Assembly (NCBI GenBank): GCA_028554795.2
Contig: CM068842.1
Span: 22,354,590 to 22,418,589, forward strand
Direction of reading: 5' to 3'
Length of the DNA: 64,000 nucleotides
From: Sinohyriopsis cumingii
Taxonomy: Eukaryota > Mollusca > Bivalvia > Unionida > Unionidae
In this document: positions 57,888 through 64,000 of the stretch, in pieces
Layout of the letters: each line of letters starts with the position of its first letter
How positions within the stretch are numbered: the first letter of the stretch is position 1
Notes under the pieces: model-generated
What the model saw: the letters and a program-made list of their open reading frames with translations, nothing else
Told to the model about the DNA's origin: nothing
Database searches by the model: none
Position numbers and translations under genes: made by a program

Positions 57888-58136
57888 TAGCCACTTAGCA
57901 GCAGGGAGGGCGATGACATCGACGCGGTCGTCGCGCTTTTTTACCGGACGCTGACGACGCTGGGATCGGCGCGCAGAAGGTATATTAAACCAAATGACGT
58001 TTGGACGATCCCCCCGACGACGACGTCGTTTTTTTTTTTACCAGGCGCTGACGACACCGGATCCGCTGAGTGCAGAAAGTATTAATTAAACCAAATGACG
58101 ATTGGACAAAATGTCCGATTCGCCCTCCCTGCTGCT
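57888..58136 (-). repeat. Right terminal inverted repeat of the Polinton (249 bp)
   Basis: This is the mirror copy of 43,077-43,323 with the same duplicated internal structure. It begins 8 bp after the stop of the packaging ATPase gene. The near-identity of the two arms (two one-base differences seen) argues for a recent insertion or ongoing arm correction. Confidence 0.95.
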
Positions 58137-58141
58137 GTTAG
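58137..58141. repeat. Target-site duplication GTTAG, right copy
   Basis: This matches 43,072-43,076. The bases beyond it continue the reading frame that stops at the left junction, as expected for a simple insertion. Confidence 0.85.
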
Positions 58142-58640
58142 ATTACGAAGCTCATGGTGATGTGGATTTGGTATAAATAATTTTTTCACTCAAATCCGGA
58201 ATATTGAGGACGACCACACCATTTTCGTTGTAGAAATCATCACAGAAGAAATTCGAGAACACTTAAATAAAAACGATCCTGGCTTTTACGAATGCAAAAC
58301 ATTAACAATGACGAATCCACAATTAAATATCTCTACCCTGAGAAATTATACACGATATTATTTTCATGCTCGACGTCGCGTCGAAATGATTTCAACTATG
58401 TTTAGCGACCGATTTTGCAGAGCATTGCATAAAATTAGTTTCAAATTAAATATTTCCGATGTCAAAATGCTGTCGATCTTTATATCTACCAGTTTGTTTG
58501 CAATTCTTGGTGAGAAAAAAAAAAACATCTCACGATGAAAGAGGAAATTGTATCAAGTTCACTGCGAATATGTAGATCCTTATTTTCTTCCTCCCAGTAC
58601 ATGACATTATCAGTATAAAGGGAGATCTTGGACAAATGAT
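58142..58640 (+). pseudogene. Older Polinton penton-like gene, 3' piece
   Basis: Right after the GTTAG duplication the same frame resumes with 'DYEAHGDVDLV', which fits the 'W.VGL.E' strand expected next in this protein, then stops at TAA (58,178-58,180). Further 3' only scattered open stretches remain (such as 58,308-58,538). The exact 3' end is not visible. Confidence 0.55.
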
Positions 58641-59839
58641 TATATTCTCTAAAGGAAAATTCGCCGCGAAAATGTTTGAAAACGATTATCCAGTGAGTTA
58701 CAAAACTTGTATCCTGTGTATCGAGGAGTAGTTTGACAACGAGGGCACGGTTTGGGGAGATGTGTTAAAATCTTCTTTTCACTCGGTACAACATAAGGAG
58801 AATTGCATCGATGAAAAGATGCAGCTTTGACATTTGGAACAGCATTTCTCCAAAACGCACTTATCGACCAACAAATGATCCTATAGAAGATTCCTAAAAG
58901 CTGGACGAAATATGTTGATTCAAGATGGAAAATAATTCTTGAGTCACAGAAACACACTTAAAAATTCTCTTCGTTGTATCTTCTGTAGTTAAAATCATAC
59001 ATGTCATACATGTCATGCATGAGCATTTACTCGTATCAATTAGTTATAAATTGTTCTTTTAAAGGTAATACTAACTTTATTTAACGAAAGTTTAACTTAA
59101 TCTCATTTATTGAATGCTCTGCACGTTAACTGTTCTCAAGAAATTTCCAGACGAAAATTATTGATCGAAATGGGCTTCTACAGGGGTGGGCAGGTGCTAA
59201 ATATGGTCAAGAAAAGAGCACTTCGAATGTAATCGTCACAATATAGGGTGGCAGGAATTTGTTTATCAACGTGCGTAGCTTTCAATGTGACATTACAGAA
59301 CGTGACAAACGGATTGTACTGGATCACAACCTTAAGGTGATCTCCTCCAAAAATGTCGACGTACTTTAACACTGATTTTGCGGTATGTATTTCTCCGGGC
59401 GTGTAAATAATGGCCATTTATAGGAACATGAATGTATGAAGATCCAAATAACGTGAACAATTGTTATTTAAAGGTATGCGGAATCAGAGTCTAAATAATG
59501 ACATCCATTTCTGAAATACTCGTTGTTGAACGCATACATGACCTGTACAACTTATTCAGTACGCTACAGAAAGGGCTGGGCAGAAACAGACGTCAAAAGC
59601 TTTCAAAACTCAGACATACGATCAGAATAATAAAAGGTGAACAGCAGTTAGAGAGTTGGACATTCTCTTATTACCAAAAAAATGATGTACCGAGACTTTT
59701 GTGAATGTTTAAAGTCAGAACCATATATGTTTGCCATGTCACCGACGACGATAATGCAAGAATCCGAATGGGTAGAGATTCATACCGTGTGAGGTTTGGT
59801 TATATCTGCACCTATCCAGTAGAACATCAATGGACAAAC

Positions 59840-61022
59840 CGAAGGCTGCATTGTTCTGAATGACGATTACTTGTACCTGAAAGTCAAAGTTATCAAAACA
59901 AACAGAAGCGATCCAAGTGATGGTGCTAGTTTAGCTCCCGTCACCAGTCTCATGCATTTGTTATTGGAAAAGAGGATTTTGTACTTGAACAACAAATTAA
60001 TCAGACACTTTCCCATACCAAGCTAACCTGGAACATCTCTCGACATACGGAAAAGAATTCACGAACGCACATCTGGATGACTCAGTAGTGTCGAAACCTA
60101 ATGTTCCGGATATCTTCACTGATATAGCTTTGACTACGAATGACACATCTTATAATGTTGGATCTAATGACCGCCAAAAGAAAATAAAACAAGGTTGTTG
60201 TTTAGAAACGATGGCTTGTTTACTCTTGGATATATGGTTGCAAGACAAGTATTTACTCAATGGTGTACGTAAATGCCTGAGACTGAATGGAAGTAGCAAC
60301 ACGTTCAGTTCCATGGTTAATGCTAACTAGAGCAAGACGAACATCAAAAAAGCCAGACTTTACTTGCGACGCTTGAAAATCTTACCTTAGCGGAAAACGA
60401 CATCATTCAAGCTCGGAGCAGAACGACAGCAGGTAACTGCTATGACAAGTGGAGGTTAAAACCATCACCATTTTCACTGGGCTCCCATCCAAGATCGAAG
60501 ATTATGTTTTCCAAGTTCAACATCCAAAACGCTTACTTGTTGGCATCGTTGACAATGCATCTCTCAACGGAGCCATGGAAAATTCTTTTCGAGCTCCAAC
60601 ATTTCAACGTGTCCAAGGTGGAAGCTACCCTAAATACCCTGGCGTTGTGTCCTACACCTTTTAAGCCAAACATTGCCCCGATAAATTATATGAGAGCTTA
60701 CTTGAATATGTTTCAACTCTTGTTGAACACATTGAACCTCATCTTGTGTACTGAGTTTGACAGTAATCTGGAAATCAACAGTTTAATAGATGACGTCCTT
60801 GACTACGAAAAAGATGAAACAAGGACCTATGACGATAGAGGAACAATGTGTTTTCTATCTAGAAGAGTAACACAAGCACTCAATGGAGAAGAAGACCACG
60901 AAGAAGAAGACAAGAAAGAAAAAAGATGTGAACAAGATGCCATGAACATAACCAAAGAAAACGATGGTTTGTCTCTAATCTACAGCTACAGGTTACAGGT
61001 GCACAAGAAGAAAAATGTATAG
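59840..61022 (+). pseudogene. Major capsid protein remnant of the older Polinton
   Basis: Fragments in alternating frames follow the canonical Polinton capsid order. 'LNDDYLYLKVKVIKT' and 'APVTSLMHLLLEK' are at about 59,855-59,965, and 'YLNNKLI' at about 59,985. 'LEHLSTYGKEF' follows at about 60,030, then 'LLNGVRKCLRLN' at about 60,255-60,290. 'HPKRLLVGIVDNASLNGAMEN' is at about 60,520-60,580 and a late open stretch runs to 61,022. This is the other branch of Polinton capsids, not a copy of the young element's protein. Many stops and shifts are present. Confidence 0.75.
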
Positions 61023-61177
61023 TTATCATGTCACGATAGTCAGAACAAGAACAACACTTAGTCTGCTGTTTTGCACCTATCTCAAAAATTCATATCCCGA
61101 CTAAAGCGTATTGTTATACTTGTCCAATCGTTCGCGCTAATGAACTTCAACACGAGAAAGGTTTAATGGTGAATCGA

Positions 61178-61535
61178 GTAGAGAAGTGGAATGAGTTTCT
61201 GGAAAACAGACGGACCCATGTCAAAGAAGAGAAAATCTTGAAAGAGTGGTATAAAGATATAAGTTAACATTCTCGACTTTCAATTATTTCTTTCGAGACC
61301 AATCGACTCGAAACTATCTTAGAACGGAGTACTAAAACTGCAAGTTCCTGGACTGTAGAAAAGTGGAATGAGTTTCTGGAAGACAGACGGACCCATGTCA
61401 AAGAAGAGAAAATCTTGAAAGAGTGGTATAAAGATATAAGTTAACATTCTCGACTTTCAATTATTTCTTTCGAGACCAATCGACTCGAAACTATCTTAGA
61501 ACGGAGTACTAAAACTGCAAGTTCCTGGACTTACT
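61178..61535 (+). repeat. Tandem duplication of about 179 bp
   Basis: GTGGAATGAGTTTCTGGAA and the following 150 bases occur at about 61,182 and again at about 61,361, nearly identical. It lies between the old capsid and protease remnants and has duplicated a decayed segment, so it is recent relative to the decay. Confidence 0.85.
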
Positions 61536-61639
61536 TGACAGATCTTTCTAAGGAAAAAGTCTCATTTTAACTAGTTACTTTATCATTACCTGTGAAGCCG
61601 AATAACAGGTTCATACTCAGCTCCTTGGTATCTAATGAT

Positions 61640-61869
61640 TTGTGCTAAAGACGAACTTCCACATCAGAAACCTAAAGACGGCCGAATCTAGACCATCAAC
61701 ACAGTCGACATTCCATATTTCTGCAACTCATTATGTAGCCACATCCTTTCGAAACTATCTCAGTGTGGTATATTTTGATTCATATGGCTTACCTCTTCTG
61801 GAAGATATCATCGACTTCTTGAGAAGAAGTGTAGGACACACTCTATTCAATAATCTGCTATTCGCATGA
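61640..61869 (+). pseudogene. Adenain-like protease remnant of the older Polinton
   Basis: 'HYVATSF' (catalytic His region) is followed by 'VVYFDSYGLPLLEDIIDFL' (catalytic Asp region) in one frame, as in the young element's protease. The Cys region is not found before the frame stops at 61,867. Position after the capsid remnant agrees with Polinton gene order. Confidence 0.7.
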
Positions 61870-64000
61870 ACTGTTTTTATTGTGTTTGGCCAATATTATG
61901 TATATTAACTTCATCAACGTTGTCTTGGATTTCCTGTAGAACATCTTCCTACTTGTTTTGGAACTGAATCCTCTTGAACCGATGATAAAACAGAAAGTGT
62001 TTTTGTGAAGATTATGATAATCTATTTTCTTTAGCCCAAGACGTAGTGTGCGAAATGACACTGCGCTAAATGACTGGAAGTGTATTCTTACTCTACAACA
62101 TTGTCACCCTTGTAAATACGTTCATGCTTAATATTTGCTATTTGCTCGTGAAAAGGAAGGGACAATCAATAACCATCCATCGTCATCGATTAAATTTCAT
62201 GTTTGCGAGGCTTATTAAAACATGTTGATTTTGAAAAATGGTACTATTGGTATTTAAAAAAATCCTCAACTTTCATTGCTTCCAGGAACTGCTAAAAAGG
62301 GTTAGGGAATTCATTGTAGTGTCTCCTCTCTGCCATTGATTTGATTTTAAGTAATCAATGACAGAATGGAGACATTACAATTGATTCTTAACGTTTGGTA
62401 GCAACACTAAAAGTAAAGACACGCCAAAGGTTTTATTCTTTTTCTATATACATGTATCAGTTAACTTGCATTTATGACTCTCTCTAAAGTCGCATGAAAA
62501 CAAATCGTAAGCCCTTTTGGTCGACTTAACTGATGATAAAGCAATAGCCATACAGAAGCAAGGCGATTATTTTGCCGCGAGTGTCAAGCGCAATGAAACA
62601 AAACAAAGTAAGTGTGCCAAAGTAATTGTTTATGACCGTCGTCACAGTCCAAATAATGCGGATCAGTCGAGAATAATAAAAATAACTGTTTTTAAGAATA
62701 TTATCCCAAACATATATTTGTATGCAATCCTCTCTTACATTGCTTTGGGGTTCTTGAAAGGTAGATTCTTTCAGAACTGACCACGTTTGGAATCTAGAGA
62801 CTGCATCGTTGATTATTAATTTCTTTAAATAAATCTCCGATACTAAGAGATATAGACAGAAGAATGTGTACTAACTGAACCCGCCTTGATACATCTTGAT
62901 ACATCCAAATCTTTAACTGGTAGCAGTCAAAATTTTTAAAGTGGTAGAGACTGTTCTCGTTTCATGACAGCGCAAACCCTTTGAAAAAATCCGTTATTTA
63001 GAAGTGAGGCTTAGTTAATTTATGGGAGGGTATGAAAAAGAATAAAATGGTGATCCATAGTTGGGTTTGGGATTCATCTTTCTCAGACATGTTGAATACA
63101 GGAAAACAGTGAATTGCATTCAAAGGCTATTGCAAGATAACGTCGACCTGGATGTAAACAAGAACAGACACTCTGTTTAAAAATTTAGTAACAAATAGAT
63201 GCTGCTCAAGTTGCGACAAAATCCATAATGCTTCCTTCAGTAAATCGTACGCCGACATATGACATGGTGACCAGACTTTTCACATTCATTATTTTATTTA
63301 TGTGAACCAGTCTTTGATCAATGAAAATATTAGGCAAATTTGTATCGTTGCATATGCCAGAGGCTTAAAGATCTTAATATTAGTCTTAACGAGTTAGGGC
63401 ATGTTGGGTCAGATTTCATCGTAAAACGAGTATATTGATTTGTAACCTATTGATACGTTTAATGAATTAATAAATTGGAGTTTGTGGGCTTATCAGCACA
63501 ATCAAGGTTACAACCATTACTGAGTTCAGAACATACCAGTATGAAAAAGGAAAAGTTGCTAATCTATATGATCAGTTGACATGTTTTTCTAGGTTCAACA
63601 GTCTTGATTTATTTGAGGAATTTCAAAATATTAGTCAAACGAGCTTCTCACAATCTGTGAAACAGATGGCTGAGAAATTAAAGGTCTCGTCATCTTTCCG
63701 AAAACAAGTCAGAATGTATGAGACAGGATGAGCAATTAGTATTGATGTCTTGCTCATCGTTGTTCGCTGGTCTCCATAAAAGTGTCACCGTGTCACGACC
63801 ACCACTTTTATTATGGCATTTTAGAAACTCGGTACATTCCTCTGATACAATTTGCCCTTAGTCTGGTATGATCTCGTTGTCTCTTGCAAGAAATAAAACT
63901 TATATCTCATTAATAATTGAAAAAAAAGAGCAATAATAACAATAATAATAATAATAATATCAGTAATAATGACAATACTAATAATAACAATAGTAGTGGC
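61870..64000. other. Gene-poor right end
   Basis: AT-rich sequence without recognised genes. Short open frames at 62,517-62,780 and around 63,510-63,730 have no known motif. An (AAT)n/(AAC)n tract closes the window from about 63,930. The far end of the older Polinton was not found here. Confidence 0.4.

Larger units (their letters stand above)
43077..58136. mobile_element. Polinton/Maverick element, near-complete, with TIRs and target-site duplication
   Basis: A 15,060-bp element starts AGCAGCAGGGAGGGCG and ends with its reverse complement. It is flanked by GTTAG direct repeats at 43,072-43,076 and 58,137-58,141. It carries the Polinton hallmark set: protein-primed-type PolB, RVE integrase, adenain-like protease, FtsK/HerA packaging ATPase, double jelly-roll major capsid protein, penton-like protein, pVI-like protein and PLA2. 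Length and content match the 15-20 kb family norm; the 5-bp duplication is one base short of the usual 6 bp. Base composition is visibly less AT-rich than the flanks. Six coding lesions are present, four of them single-base shifts at homopolymers. The identification is secure; whether it is still active is not. Confidence 0.96.

Noticed and set aside
58308-59704. pVI-like or other small gene of the older Polinton between penton and capsid remnants
   Set aside because: Some stretches are suggestive, but no motif was firm enough to call.

Overview
The window is animal (metazoan) DNA, probably from a marine invertebrate such as a mollusc, although nothing in it fixes the species. Most of it is AT-rich, intron-scale or intergenic sequence crowded with microsatellites, minisatellites, a roughly 600-bp tandem satellite, tRNA-derived SINEs, a broken non-LTR retrotransposon, LTR fragments and a degenerate Ty3/gypsy element. 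I see no convincing host protein-coding exon and no rRNA, CRISPR or bacterial-type gene. The main content is one nearly complete Polinton/Maverick (virus-like DNA transposon) at 43,077-58,136. LAYOUT: 1-955 is one partial copy of a repeat family whose inverted, fuller copy sits at about 14,590-17,141. 2,680-3,260 is a LINE 3' fragment on the minus strand. 5,690-7,216 holds old LTR fragments and long (TA)n tracts. 8,130-8,790 is a head-to-head SINE pair. 9,285-13,330 is a satellite of roughly 600-bp units. 14,165-21,014 is a Gmr1-like Ty3/gypsy element with a 5' LTR cut short by a foreign repeat. 25,780-27,240 is a LINE remnant. 27,540-28,600 is a satellite with a unit of roughly 47 bp. 31,674-32,553 is a solo LTR of the same gypsy family. 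36,570-37,366 holds two more SINEs. About 41,440-43,071 and 58,142-61,870 are the two halves of an older, decayed Polinton of a different lineage: integrase, a penton-like gene, major capsid and protease. The young Polinton landed inside the penton-like gene and duplicated 5 bp (GTTAG). YOUNG POLINTON: 247/249-bp terminal inverted repeats enclose a minus-strand virion block. In transcription order it runs: HNH and zinc proteins, a 138-aa protein, a broken conserved gene, a pVI-like protein, major capsid, a core-protein/adenain fusion, a coiled-coil fibre, a membrane protein and a penton-like protein. A plus-strand replication gene follows (PolB, then SF1 helicase, then HNH tail, in three reading frames), then a minus-strand integrase and zinc-ribbon/PLA2 gene, and a plus-strand packaging ATPase. 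Most virion genes and the integrase share an AATTGAAAAC-type motif 28-32 nt before the ATG, often overlapping the previous gene's stop codon. This looks like one promoter class for the late set; polymerase, PLA2 and ATPase lack it. The set would encode a self-replicating, capsid-forming, integrating virus. This copy has six lesions: four one-base homopolymer shifts and two in-frame stops. The homopolymer shifts could be real decay or assembly errors, so whether the element is dead is open.
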